From assembly GCA_013203845.1 (NCBI GenBank), contig JABMPE010000556.1, positions 1-38,650 on the forward strand: a DNA stretch of 38,650 nucleotides. The letters are read 5' to 3'. The stretch is from Rhodopirellula sp. Its GTDB lineage: Bacteria > Planctomycetota > Planctomycetia > Planctomycetales > Planctomycetaceae. The notes beneath the pieces were generated by a model, which saw only the letters and a program-made list of their open reading frames with translations, ran no database searches and was not told the DNA's origin. Of this stretch, positions 1 to 7,796 are shown one piece after another (the first letter of the stretch is position 1; every line of letters starts with the position of its first letter). The position numbers and the translations under genes were made by a program.

Positions 1-125
1 CAATGATCAGACTGAGCATAAACAGATACTCAACCATCGTGTGGCCAGCTTCTTTTTCAAGAAACCGTCTCGCACTCAGCCAGACGCTCCACAGAATCTG
101 ATTCATCGCCTGCTCCTGCGGTCAT
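1..125. repeat. Left arm of a 125-bp perfect inverted repeat
   Basis: Bases 1-125 are the exact reverse complement of 292-416; the match stops at 125/292. The outer end coincides with the window edge, so the repeat may extend further left. On the minus strand this arm carries the ribosome-binding site and first ~35 codons of the same Flp pilin that the right arm carries on the plus strand. The two arms flank a 166-bp unique spacer. A foldback assembly artefact at a contig end is as likely as a real inverted duplication. Confidence 0.95.
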
Positions 126-291
126 CTGCCTCAACCGGTTGGTTCCGGTACGGAAGGTGCGTTAAAGGCGTAAGCATACTGAGTCGCAGGGGAATTGTTG
201 CAGCGATGCCACACCGGATTGCCGAATGGCCACCGTGTTGCGTGAAATCAACGTTGCCCGAAATCAGCTCAGTGGGCACACGGTTCAATCA
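126..291. other. Spacer between the inverted arms
   Basis: This 166-bp unique stretch separates the two arms. It holds no convincing gene; the ORF-track entries crossing it are GTG-started readings of the repeat arm. If the palindrome is real, the spacer would contain the upstream region of both pilin copies, one facing each way. I see no clear promoter hexamers. Confidence 0.4.
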
Positions 292-416
292 ATGACCGCA
301 GGAGCAGGCGATGAATCAGATTCTGTGGAGCGTCTGGCTGAGTGCGAGACGGTTTCTTGAAAAAGAAGCTGGCCACACGATGGTTGAGTATCTGTTTATG
401 CTCAGTCTGATCATTG
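292..416. repeat. Right arm of the 125-bp inverted repeat
   Basis: This is the exact reverse complement of 1-125. It includes the AGGAG ribosome-binding site and the first 35 codons of the Flp pilin gene starting at 311. Past base 416 the pilin reading frame continues normally, so this arm is the one with the intact gene. Confidence 0.95.
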
Positions 417-496
417 TCGCCGCGATACTTGGCGTCAGAGTTGTCGGCGAAACGGCGCTGGACCTGTTCACCACGACAAGAAATGCGTTGCCGTAG
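311..496 (+). CDS. Flp family type IVb pilin
   Basis: This 61-residue protein has the layout of a Flp/Tad prepilin. A short charged leader ends at KEAG, followed by HTMVEY and a hydrophobic helix (LFMLSLIIVAAILGVRVVG). Flp prepilins are cleaved by the TadV/prepilin peptidase after a Gly that precedes a T-x-[IV]-E-Y motif, and G-HTMVEY fits this. The mature protein would be the subunit of a tight-adherence pilus. The ATG at 311 has AGGAG seven bases upstream. No Tad assembly genes are in the window, although the TadG-like protein at 7797-9161 could belong to such a system. The first half of the gene lies in the inverted repeat. It converges with the CFA synthase-like gene, 64 bp away. Confidence 0.75.
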   Translation: MNQILWSVWLSARRFLEKEAGHTMVEYLFMLSLIIVAAILGVRVVGETALDLFTTTRNALP

Positions 497-560
497 TCCG
501 CGGCAGATCGTCCTTGCGGAGAAACGGAACGGCGACAGACAGAACGGCAACAGACCGATG

Positions 561-1928
561 TCAGACGAAAGATTGCAGGGCGTCGGTCTGGCACCGGGGT
601 TTCGCAAACTGCATCTGTACGGTGCCGACGAGGCGTTCCTGGAACGCGGCCTCGCAGTAGCTCAGGTAGAAGTCCCACAGCCGGATGAATGTTTCGGGAA
701 AGCCCTGCAGCCGCACTTTCTCGATCTGCTCGAAGAAGCGTTCTCTCCAGAGTCGCACTGTCTGGCCGTAGTGAGGAGCCATGTCTTCCACATGTAGAAG
801 TCGCATGTCTGTTGTGCGGGCGACGGAATCCAGCACGGATTTCGGAGTGATCAGGCAGCCGCCCGGAAAGATGTAACGCTGAATAAAGTCGACCGATTTC
901 AGATAATTCGGGTACCGCTGCTCGGACATCGTGATGCCCTGCATGGCCATCTGGCCGTCGGGTTTGAGCAACGAGCTGCACTTCGTGAAGAACGTGTCGA
1001 AGTATTCGTAGCCGACGGCTTCGATCATCTCGACCGAGACCAGCTTGTCGAACGATCCCCGCAGATCGCGATAGTCTTCCAGCAGCAGCGTGATGCGGTC
1101 TGACAGGCCGAGTTCAGCAACTCGCCGACAGGCAAAGTCGTGCTGCTCTTTTGAGATCGTCGTCGTTGTGACTCGGCAGCCGTAGTTTCTGGCGGCGTGA
1201 ATCGCCATGCCGCCCCATCCGGTACCGATTTCAACCAGATGATCTGACTGCTTCAGGTCCAGTTTGCGGCACAGGCGATCGATCTTGGCAACCTGAGCTT
1301 CGTGCAGCGTGCTTTCGGGAGTTTCGAACACGCCACTGGAATACGTCATCGTTTCGTCGAGAAACAACGCATAGAAGTCATTGCCCAGATCGTAATGCGC
1401 GTGGATATTGCGAACGCTGCCGTCCTTCGAGTTGTTCTGTCGCTCGTGCCACTTCCTGGCGAGCCGAGTCACCAGGCGAACGATTCCCTGGTTCGCTGAA
1501 TCCGTGACACTCAGGTTTCGGCAAAACATTCGCACAACGTCGGTCGGGTTGTCTGAAGTCCACTCGCCGAAGATGTAGGACTCGGCGAAGCCCAGGCTGC
1601 CGCCAAACGCGACGCGGCGAAAAAACTCGGAAGAATGAATCTGCATTCGTGCCACAATCGAGGTGTCGCCAGCGTCGTTTCCGAATCGGTGTTCGGTATC
1701 GCCCTCGTTGATCAACAGCAGTCCGTCCGACAACTGACTGAACTTGTTGAGCACGCCACGTCGCAGCAGACTCGCAGCGAAACCGAGCCGCCCTGTCTTC
1801 AATGCATCCGGTGTGTGCGCGACGTCAATCGATTTCAGATTCGCAATCGTATCGACGCGGTCGTCCGAGAGTTCGGAGGTTGTCGAAACAGATTTCTGAT
1901 TGTCAGCGAGTTGATTCAGTGGTTTCAT
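561..1928 (-). CDS. Cyclopropane-fatty-acyl-phospholipid synthase family methyltransferase
   Basis: A SAM-dependent methyltransferase of the CFA synthase/mycolic acid cyclopropane synthase family, about 455 residues. Enzymes of this family methylate the double bond of unsaturated acyl chains in membrane phospholipids. The family block [20 protein letters not shown] is at about 179-198, the SAM-binding loop VEIGTGWGG at 232-240, and the usual VEMIEAVG follows. The N-terminal ~150 residues match the lipid-binding region. The ORF track extends 36 residues further upstream, but the ATG at 1928 (MKPLNQ) overlaps the DUF1365 stop codon as ATGA, the standard coupled start. It is the third gene of a cassette with DUF1365 and an FAD oxidoreductase, so it probably acts with them on a modified membrane fatty acid. 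The exact product, cyclopropane or otherwise, cannot be read from sequence. Confidence 0.85.
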   Translation of the reverse strand: MKPLNQLADNQKSVSTTSELSDDRVDTIANLKSIDVAHTPDALKTGRLGFAASLLRRGVLNKFSQLSDGLLLINEGDTEHRFGNDAGDTSIVARMQIHSSEFFRRVAFGGSLGFAESYIFGEWTSDNPTDVVRMFCRNLSVTDSANQGIVRLVTRLARKWHERQNNSKDGSVRNIHAHYDLGNDFYALFLDETMTYSSGVFETPESTLHEAQVAKIDRLCRKLDLKQSDHLVEIGTGWGGMAIHAARNYGCRVTTTTISKEQHDFACRRVAELGLSDRITLLLEDYRDLRGSFDKLVSVEMIEAVGYEYFDTFFTKCSSLLKPDGQMAMQGITMSEQRYPNYLKSVDFIQRYIFPGGCLITPKSVLDSVARTTDMRLLHVEDMAPHYGQTVRLWRERFFEQIEKVRLQGFPETFIRLWDFYLSYCEAAFQERLVGTVQMQFAKPRCQTDALQSFV

Positions 1929-2917
1929 GAGCGAACGGTTTCCGTGACTCCTGGCAGATGGCCAGCCTGCGAGGCAGTGTCTTCGCTGGATGAATGGGCG
2001 ATTCCGGGGTGAGGAACGAACGGGCATTTTTTCCACCAGAGGCGCAGAGCCTGCCAGTAAATTCCCGCCGCGATCTTTCCCGTCATGAAGGGATAACGAA
2101 TGAGTGAGCCCGCAAGTTGCCCGCTGGAAATCGGTCGTCTTTTGAGATGGAGAGTGCAGTCAAACAGCCGGTTGTCGTCTCGCCAGTTCTCGATGTGTAC
2201 CGTCAACGTGTCGGCCGGAGCGACAATGCTCCAGCGATAATCCATGTTCATTTCCATGAACGGTGAGACATGAAAACGTTTGCCATGTCGAAAACGCAAG
2301 TGTCTGGCCACCGATGTTCGTTTTTCGGCCTCAGGTTCGACGATCTGCGAAGTGTAGGCAGACTGTGCGGGCTGATTCGAGCGATCCAGGATGTAACAGT
2401 GGCGTTCGTTCCAGGGCGTGTTGTTGACTTCAGCGACGATCGTCTGCACCTGCTGATCTTCAGAATCGAAGCAGTAGTAAAAGCTGACAGGGTTCATTGC
2501 GTAGCCGAAGTATCGTGGCTGAGTCAGCAGTCGAATCGGTCCGGCTGGACGTTCAACACCGCTGGCTGCGACGAGATCCCGCACGGCGACGTCGAGTGGT
2601 GGCAGCGGCTGGCCGTCGCGGTCGGGACACCGACCAAAGCTTCGCTCGGCAGGTCGCGGCCACTCTTTCGAGTCGAGTGCCGCGGGCAGGATGTCGTCCG
2701 GAAAGTTCAGGTGATCGGCCCGGTGGAATCTCGCGACTGCCACGCGATGAGTTGACCACAACCAGCGTCCGGCAAAGACCGTTTCCATCTCGCTGAGGTC
2801 GAGATACAGCCATGATCCCGAATAGGTAAAGTCATTTCTGATTGGCGTAAAGCGACGATGTCGCACGCGACCGACATACAAACAGCTTTTCAGCGAGTTG
2901 TGATCTACGGCTGCCAC
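1925..2917 (-). CDS. DUF1365 domain-containing protein
   Basis: About 330 residues, recognised as DUF1365 by the N-terminal [22 protein letters not shown] and by the central [17 protein letters not shown] and [13 protein letters not shown] blocks. The biochemical function is not firmly known; the family regularly sits between a flavin oxidoreductase and a CFA synthase-like gene, as here, which suggests a role in membrane fatty-acid modification. The track starts it at a GTG at 2944, inside the preceding gene. I prefer the GTG at 2917, which has GGAG six bases upstream and starts nearer the conserved domain. It overlaps the FAD gene by about 13 bp and the methyltransferase gene by four (ATGA), so the three are very likely co-transcribed and translationally coupled. 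Confidence 0.85.
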   Translation of the reverse strand: MAAVDHNSLKSCLYVGRVRHRRFTPIRNDFTYSGSWLYLDLSEMETVFAGRWLWSTHRVAVARFHRADHLNFPDDILPAALDSKEWPRPAERSFGRCPDRDGQPLPPLDVAVRDLVAASGVERPAGPIRLLTQPRYFGYAMNPVSFYYCFDSEDQQVQTIVAEVNNTPWNERHCYILDRSNQPAQSAYTSQIVEPEAEKRTSVARHLRFRHGKRFHVSPFMEMNMDYRWSIVAPADTLTVHIENWRDDNRLFDCTLHLKRRPISSGQLAGSLIRYPFMTGKIAAGIYWQALRLWWKKCPFVPHPGIAHSSSEDTASQAGHLPGVTETVRS

Positions 2918-4197
2918 GGTGGCTCCACTCCGAGTTGTCGGCACACGGCCAGAGCGCTGTTGACGCCGTCTTCGTGAAAGCCGTTGCCCCAGTAGGCTCC
3001 GCAGAAGGACGTGCGGTTGTGGTTGATCAGGTCCGGATGCTTTCGTTGAGCGGCTCGCCGCTCGGTCGTGTAGACAGGATGGTGATATTCATATCGACCG
3101 ATGATTTTTGCCGGATCAATGGCGGCGTCCCGGTTGAGCGTGACGCAGTACGTTTTCTGTGCCTTCAGCCGCTGCAGGATGTTCATGTTGTAGGTGACTG
3201 TCGCACTTTGACCAGACGGTTCTGCTGACTGCTGATCGGTCTGCGAAGTCGGTCCGTCAATGTGGTAGTTCCAGCTTGCCCACGCGCGGCGACGTTGCGG
3301 CAGCACGGAATCGTCCCAGTGGAGCACTGCCGAATTCTTTTGATAAGGGAATTCGTTCAGCACGTTTCGCTCGGTTGTGGTTGCCGCACTGCCCAGAATG
3401 CTGAGTGCCTGATCGCTGTGACAGGCCAGGATCACGTGATCGAAGCTTTCGTCGTCGGATCCCTCTGCGTGAATCGTCACGGCACCTTCTTCGCGAGCGA
3501 TGGATTCAACGGGCGAGTTGAGACGGATGCGGTCCCGGACCGGAGCGATCAGTTTCTCAATATACCGCTGTGAGCCGCCGCTGATCACTCGCCATTGAGG
3601 TCGGTTTTTAATGCTGAGCAGTCCGTGATTCCGGTAGAACTCGACGATGAACCGAACTGGAAATTTCCCGAACGTTTCCGGTGGGCAGGACCAGATCGCC
3701 GCTCCCATCGGAATCAGATAATGATCGGAGAACTGCCGCGAGTAACCTCGCTGCGTGACGTACTCGTCGACGGTCAAGCTGTCATGGTCGGCTTCGAGCA
3801 ACTCCAGCGCCTCACGGTTGAAGCGAAGAATGTCCTGCAGCATTCGATGAAACCGCGGCTTCAACAGATTGCTTCGTTGAGCGAACAGGCCGTTCAGGTT
3901 CGAGCCGTTGTATTCGAGACGACTGCGTTCACAGCGAACGCTGAAACTCATCTCGGTCGCCAGCGAACTCACGCCGAGCCGTTCGAGCATCTGAATGAAA
4001 TTCGGATACGTCCAGTCGTTGTAGACAATGAAACCGGTGTCGATCGCCAGTTGTTCGCCATCAACGTTCACATCGATTGTGTGCGTGTGTCCGCCGATGT
4101 AGTCGTTGGCTTCGAAAACCGTGATCTCGTGCGACTGGTGCAACAGCCAGGCAGCGGTCAGGCCAGAGATTCCGGAGCCGATAATGGCGATTTTCAT
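2905..4197 (-). CDS. FAD-dependent oxidoreductase (amine-oxidase fold)
   Basis: About 430 residues. The N-terminus [19 protein letters not shown] is a GxGxxG dinucleotide-binding fold, followed by the acidic residue of the second strand in [16 protein letters not shown], as in flavin amine oxidases and phytoene-desaturase-like proteins. Near the C-terminus, [19 protein letters not shown] is the second FAD-contacting region. It probably oxidises or desaturates a lipid-linked substrate in concert with the DUF1365 and CFA synthase-like proteins downstream. The track begins at a GTG at 4284; the ATG at 4197 places the Rossmann strand at the N-terminus, as is usual, with an ATG at 4224 as alternative. 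Neither has a strong ribosome-binding site. First gene of the minus-strand cassette. Confidence 0.85.
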   Translation of the reverse strand: MKIAIIGSGISGLTAAWLLHQSHEITVFEANDYIGGHTHTIDVNVDGEQLAIDTGFIVYNDWTYPNFIQMLERLGVSSLATEMSFSVRCERSRLEYNGSNLNGLFAQRSNLLKPRFHRMLQDILRFNREALELLEADHDSLTVDEYVTQRGYSRQFSDHYLIPMGAAIWSCPPETFGKFPVRFIVEFYRNHGLLSIKNRPQWRVISGGSQRYIEKLIAPVRDRIRLNSPVESIAREEGAVTIHAEGSDDESFDHVILACHSDQALSILGSAATTTERNVLNEFPYQKNSAVLHWDDSVLPQRRRAWASWNYHIDGPTSQTDQQSAEPSGQSATVTYNMNILQRLKAQKTYCVTLNRDAAIDPAKIIGRYEYHHPVYTTERRAAQRKHPDLINHNRTSFCGAYWGNGFHEDGVNSALAVCRQLGVEPPWQP

Positions 4198-4497
4198 CCG
4201 TGATTTCGATGTTCGAGATGGCATGGGCGGCGAACGTCTGTCTGGATTCCTGATCCGGACGCGGGCAAATGTTAGCGAATTCACATTCGATGTTCGCGTC
4301 TTAAAGCAACAGAACTTTCGCTCGGCAGCAGTTTTGCCATGACGTTTCCAGGGTCGTCGTTAAAGGCATTCGCTCCCCGCTCTTGACAATCTGAGGGAGA
4401 GACCGACATCCTCCCGCTGGCCGCATTTGATTGGCTGTTCCCTTCAGGATTCAAGCCTGAACCAACACGGACGAAGAGACCGGTTCGGAGAGCTGTT
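4198..4497. promoter_or_regulatory. Divergent intergenic region (lipid cassette / thiolase)
   Basis: About 300 bp between divergently transcribed genes, so it should hold promoters for both. A TTGACA hexamer lies at 4383-4388 on the plus strand, but no good -10 follows at 16-18 bp. A perfect 6-bp palindrome, TTCAGG/CCTGAA (4443-4448 and 4456-4461), sits 36 bp before the thiolase start and could be an operator or an mRNA hairpin. Nothing here identifies a regulator. Confidence 0.35.
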
Positions 4498-5655
4498 ATG
4501 AGAAACGCCGTAGTTATTGATGCTGTTCGCACGCCCGTCGCGAAGGCAAATTCTGCCATCGGAAACTATCGCGATGTTCGTGCTGATGAGCTATCCGCAG
4601 GACTGATGAAGGCTCTGGTCGAGCGAACCGGAATCGATCCGCAGCTCATCGAAGATATCCGCTGGGGCTGTGTGCAGCAGCAGGGCGAGCAGGGGTTCGA
4701 CGTGGCTCGCATCGCGTCCCTGATGGCAGGCCTGCCAATCGAAATCGGCGGAGTCACACTCAACCGAAACTGCGCGTCGAGTCTACAGGCAATTAACGAT
4801 TGCGCGATGAATATCGCTGCAAACTGTGAGGACATTCAGATAGCTGGCGGCATCGAGCACATGGGACACATTCCGGCCAGCAAGGATTACGACCCCGCGC
4901 CCGGTCTTTTCGTGCGGCACAGCGAAGCCATCATGAACATGGGGCTGACCGCCGAGTATCTGGCGATGAAATATCAGATCCCGCGAGAAGCTCAGGACGC
5001 GTTCGCCGCTCGCAGTCAGCAACTGGCGCTGGCAGCAACTGAAAAAGGTGAATTCGCCAGCGAAATCATACCGACGTGGGGGCGTTCGGAAGCCGGGCAG
5101 AAAGAGCTGATCACAATCGATCAAGGCATCCGCCCCGATACGACGGCTGAAGGGTTGGCGAAGTTGCCGCCCGCCTTCAATCCGGCTGGCGGAAGTGTGA
5201 CCGCCGGCAGCAGTTCGCAGCTCAGTGCGGGTTCAGCCGCCATGCTGATCATGTCCGAAGAGAAAGCCAGCGAACTCGGCCTGAAGCCGATGGCCAGAAT
5301 TCGAGCAATGGCTGTGGCGGGAGTGGCTCCCGAAGAAATGGGTATCGGACCAGTCCCCGCCGTTCACAAAGCCTTGAAGCGAGCCGGACTCACTCTCGAT
5401 CAGATGGATTGCCTGGAAATCAACGAAGCTTTCGCCGTGCAGGTTCTCTCCGTGATGAAACTGCTCGGGATCAACGAAGAAAAGGTCAACACTCGCGGTG
5501 GAGCTGTCGCACTCGGTCATCCGCTCGGAGCCAGTGGTGCTCGCATCGCTGTCACACTGCTCCACCGAATGCGGGATTCCGGTGCGAAGTACGGACTGGC
5601 AACTCTGTGCGTCGGCCAGGGACAGGGTGTCGCTACGATCTTTGAAAGTGTGTAA
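4498..5655 (+). CDS. Acetyl-CoA acyltransferase (thiolase)
   Basis: A full-length thiolase of 385 residues. It cleaves 3-ketoacyl-CoA with CoA in beta-oxidation, or condenses two acetyl-CoA in the reverse direction. The nucleophilic cysteine is C92 in NRNCASSLQA. The C-terminal catalytic elements are present: EINEAFA, the histidine of GHPLGASG (H341) and the second cysteine of LCVGQGQG (C371). The sequence pattern is closer to FadA/FadI than to PhaA, but chain-length preference cannot be read. The ATG has GGAG about eight bases upstream. It stands alone on the plus strand, divergent from the fatty-acid modification cassette, and is followed by a repeat element rather than another beta-oxidation gene. 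Confidence 0.93.
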   Translation: MRNAVVIDAVRTPVAKANSAIGNYRDVRADELSAGLMKALVERTGIDPQLIEDIRWGCVQQQGEQGFDVARIASLMAGLPIEIGGVTLNRNCASSLQAINDCAMNIAANCEDIQIAGGIEHMGHIPASKDYDPAPGLFVRHSEAIMNMGLTAEYLAMKYQIPREAQDAFAARSQQLALAATEKGEFASEIIPTWGRSEAGQKELITIDQGIRPDTTAEGLAKLPPAFNPAGGSVTAGSSSQLSAGSAAMLIMSEEKASELGLKPMARIRAMAVAGVAPEEMGIGPVPAVHKALKRAGLTLDQMDCLEINEAFAVQVLSVMKLLGINEEKVNTRGGAVALGHPLGASGARIAVTLLHRMRDSGAKYGLATLCVGQGQGVATIFESV

Positions 5656-5657
5656 CC

Positions 5658-5819
5658 AGCCACAGAGCTCACCGAGAAAATGTTGCGACAGCTCAAACGC
5701 TTTCTTATCTCAAGGCAACAGGCCTGAAACGAGCTCTGCTCCTTCCTCAATTTCGGCGAGAAACGTCTCGTCGACGGTATCAAACGAATCTCCCTGTGAA
5801 CTCTGTGTCCTCTGTGGCT
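5658..5819. repeat. Palindromic CACAGAG-type intergenic repeat
   Basis: The stretch begins with AGCCACAGAG (5658-5667) and ends with its exact complement CTCTGTGGCT (5810-5819). Further CTCTGTG units precede the right end (CCTGTGAACTCTGTGTCC). Read backwards it gives the tell-tale spurious peptide HRGHRVHRE. From memory, this kind of CACAGAG/GGACACAGAG tract recurs in many environmental bacterial genomes as a short non-coding repeat. It occupies most of the gap between the thiolase and MNIO genes and may act as a transcript-end hairpin. Confidence 0.65.
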
Positions 5820-5861
5820 TAAAATTGAATCCACGAAGGATGACACGGTTCGGAGCCCATC

Positions 5862-6824
5862 ATGTCGGAAGCTCGACTTGGCCTGCCCAATCTGGGATTT
5901 GGCGTCGGATTACGCACGGCCCACTACCCGCACATTCTGAAACACAAGCCGGACGTCGACTGGTTCGAGATCATCTCGGAAAACTACATGGACTCCGGTG
6001 GTCGACCGCGACACGTGCTGGAGCAGATTGTCGAGCAATACAAAGTTGTCATGCACGGCGTGTCGTTGTCGATTGGCTCGACCGATCCGCTTAATTTTGA
6101 ATATCTGGCAAAACTGAAAACGCTGGCCGAATGGACCCAGGCGGTCTGGATTTCCGACCACGTTTGCTGGACCGGAGTCAATGGTCTGAACGGTCACGAC
6201 CTGTTGCCTCTGCCGTACAACGAAGAAACGCTGCAGCATGCCGTGAGTCGGATCAAAGTCGTGCAGGACTTTCTGGAGCGACCACTCGTGCTGGAAAATC
6301 CCAGCACGTACGTCACGTTTACGGATTCGACGATGTCTGAATGGGACTTTGTCACGCGCATGGCCGAAGAGTCTGACTGCGGACTGCTGCTCGACGTCAA
6401 CAACGTTTATGTGAGTTGCTTCAATCACGATCTCGATCCGGAAGATTTCATCCGGTCGTTGCCGCATGAGCGGATCGTGCAGTTTCATCTTGCCGGACAC
6501 ACGGACTGCGGAACGCACATCATCGACACGCATGACAACTTTGTTGTTGACAAGGTGTGGGATCTATACCGGCTGGCTCACAAGTTGACAGGCGGAGTGT
6601 CGACACTGCTGGAATGGGATGCTCAGATTCCCGACTTCGATGTTGTACACGGTGAAGTTTTGAAGGCCCGCGATTTGGTTCGCGATGGCAGTACTGTTTT
6701 GCCGAAGACAGCAGGAAACGTCGGCGACGATGTCCTGGCAGATCATGGCGAGAGTTTCCACGAGGTTTCTCGATCGAGGGCCATTCCGCAGCCTGCGGTC
6801 TTCGTTGCGGCTGAGGTTGAGTGA
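5862..6824 (+). CDS. DUF692 family multinuclear non-heme iron oxidase (MNIO), BufB-like
   Basis: A DUF692/MNIO protein of 320 residues with a TIM-barrel layout. The family blocks are in order: GLRTAHYPHIL, WFEIISENYMD, VMHGVSLSIG, ISDHVCW, VLENPSTYV, LLLDVNNVYVS, QFHLAGHTD, IDTHD and LLEWD. Together they carry the His, Asp, Asn and Glu ligands of the iron centre. Characterised members oxidatively modify cysteines or other residues of ribosomal precursor peptides, and usually need a partner protein that binds the precursor. That partner is the next gene, starting directly after the stop codon. The last ~35 residues look like a variable tail. No DUF2282/BufA-like or other Cys-rich precursor ORF is visible nearby. 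Function as a peptide modifier is inferred from family membership. Confidence 0.9.
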   Translation: MSEARLGLPNLGFGVGLRTAHYPHILKHKPDVDWFEIISENYMDSGGRPRHVLEQIVEQYKVVMHGVSLSIGSTDPLNFEYLAKLKTLAEWTQAVWISDHVCWTGVNGLNGHDLLPLPYNEETLQHAVSRIKVVQDFLERPLVLENPSTYVTFTDSTMSEWDFVTRMAEESDCGLLLDVNNVYVSCFNHDLDPEDFIRSLPHERIVQFHLAGHTDCGTHIIDTHDNFVVDKVWDLYRLAHKLTGGVSTLLEWDAQIPDFDVVHGEVLKARDLVRDGSTVLPKTAGNVGDDVLADHGESFHEVSRSRAIPQPAVFVAAEVE

Positions 6825-7718
6825 ATGGCCGATCCACGATCGCTCAGCAATCTGCAACGTTGGGTGCAGGAAGTCATTACCCACCCTGACGGGATCCAGG
6901 CGGGAGTCGAGTCTTCGTCGGCGCGACAGCAGATCGACATCGACGCGTCACAGATCGAGCAGATTGTCGAACGTTCCACTCGTCTGGGCAGTGCTGCGCG
7001 GCTGGCTGTTTACGGCAATGCTTACTTCGCTCGGCTGATCGAGTGTCTTGGCGAAGAATTTCCCGCGACGCGTTACGCGCTGGGTGAAGAAACATTCGAA
7101 AGCTTTGCTTTTGGATACATTCATGACTCGCCATCGACGAACTACTCGCTGGGATTCCTCGGCGAGCGTTTTGCGCAATACCTGATCGACACACGACCAA
7201 CCGATGTGCCGAAACCAGGCTGGCCCGACTTCCTGATCGACCTCGCCACACTGGAGCGAACGTACGCGGAAGTTTTTGACGGCCCCGGTCCAGAGAATCT
7301 CGACACGCTGAAGCCGGAAGACCTGCAGGCGGTGCCGCCTGATCGGATCAGTGAGATTCGGTTCGTTCCCGTGCCTTCTTTGCGATTGATCGCCGCGGAG
7401 TTTCCCGTTCACGAATACGTCACAGCCGTTCGCCGCGACCAGTCGCCCGAGATTCCAATGCCGGCCGAAACGCTGCTGGTCATCACTCGGCGGGATTACG
7501 TGGTTCGCCGTGGTGCTGTCTCACAGGCCGAGTTTCAACTGTTGCGAGCGATCATTGACGGCAACACTCTGGGACAGGCGATTGAACAGGCTGCTGCGAC
7601 GATGCCCGACGGAACCGACGATGAGTTGGCCACCAACCTGTCGAAATGGTTCCAGCATTGGGCCTCTGCCGGGTGGTTTCTGCGCGTGGAACTGCCGAGC
7701 GTGGCACCGTCTGATTGA
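6825..7718 (+). CDS. DUF2063 (HvfC/BufC-like) MNIO partner protein
   Basis: A 297-residue protein of the DUF2063 family, often labelled putative DNA-binding. The N-terminal helical domain (about 5-105) has the family pattern RLAVYGNAYFARLIECLGEEFPATRYALG followed by FGYIHDSPSTNYSLGFLGERFAQYL. The second half (about 125-295) resembles the winged-helix-like C-terminal domain of HvfC/BufC proteins. In known MNIO systems this protein recruits the precursor peptide to the DUF692 enzyme. The ATG follows the MNIO TGA with no gap, so the two are certainly co-transcribed. No third gene of the usual Buf/Hvf operons (precursor, DoxX-like) follows; a hairpin closes the unit. Confidence 0.85.
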   Translation: MADPRSLSNLQRWVQEVITHPDGIQAGVESSSARQQIDIDASQIEQIVERSTRLGSAARLAVYGNAYFARLIECLGEEFPATRYALGEETFESFAFGYIHDSPSTNYSLGFLGERFAQYLIDTRPTDVPKPGWPDFLIDLATLERTYAEVFDGPGPENLDTLKPEDLQAVPPDRISEIRFVPVPSLRLIAAEFPVHEYVTAVRRDQSPEIPMPAETLLVITRRDYVVRRGAVSQAEFQLLRAIIDGNTLGQAIEQAAATMPDGTDDELATNLSKWFQHWASAGWFLRVELPSVAPSD

Positions 7719-7721
7719 CGT

Positions 7722-7747
7722 GTCATTCCCGCGGAGGCGGGAATGAC
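7722..7747. repeat. 11-bp stem palindrome (GTCATTCCCGC type)
   Basis: GTCATTCCCGC (7722-7732), loop GGAG, GCGGGAATGAC (7737-7747) form a perfect 11-bp stem three bases after the DUF2063 stop codon and 49 bases before the convergent TadG-like gene ends. From memory, TCATTCCCGCG..GCGGGAATGA palindromes are common dispersed repeats in environmental bacteria. It has no T-run, so it is at most a rho-dependent or mRNA-stabilising end for the MNIO operon. Confidence 0.8.
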
Positions 7748-7796
7748 CAACATCGCCGTTCTCAACGCAATCGGGACGTTATTTCGGGACTGAGCT

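Noticed and set aside
316-981. 221-residue minus-strand ORF over the pilin and CFA gene end
   Set aside because: Arg/Ser/His-rich shadow sequence running through the inverted repeat and the real methyltransferase gene.
3595-4203. 202-residue plus-strand ORF opposite the FAD oxidoreductase
   Set aside because: Antisense shadow; the minus strand shows clear FAD-binding motifs.
5498-6094. 198-residue ORF rich in Cys between thiolase and MNIO, considered as an MNIO precursor
   Set aside because: Its middle is the translated palindromic repeat (CELCVLCGL) and it overlaps both real genes in another frame; no signal peptide or precursor motif.
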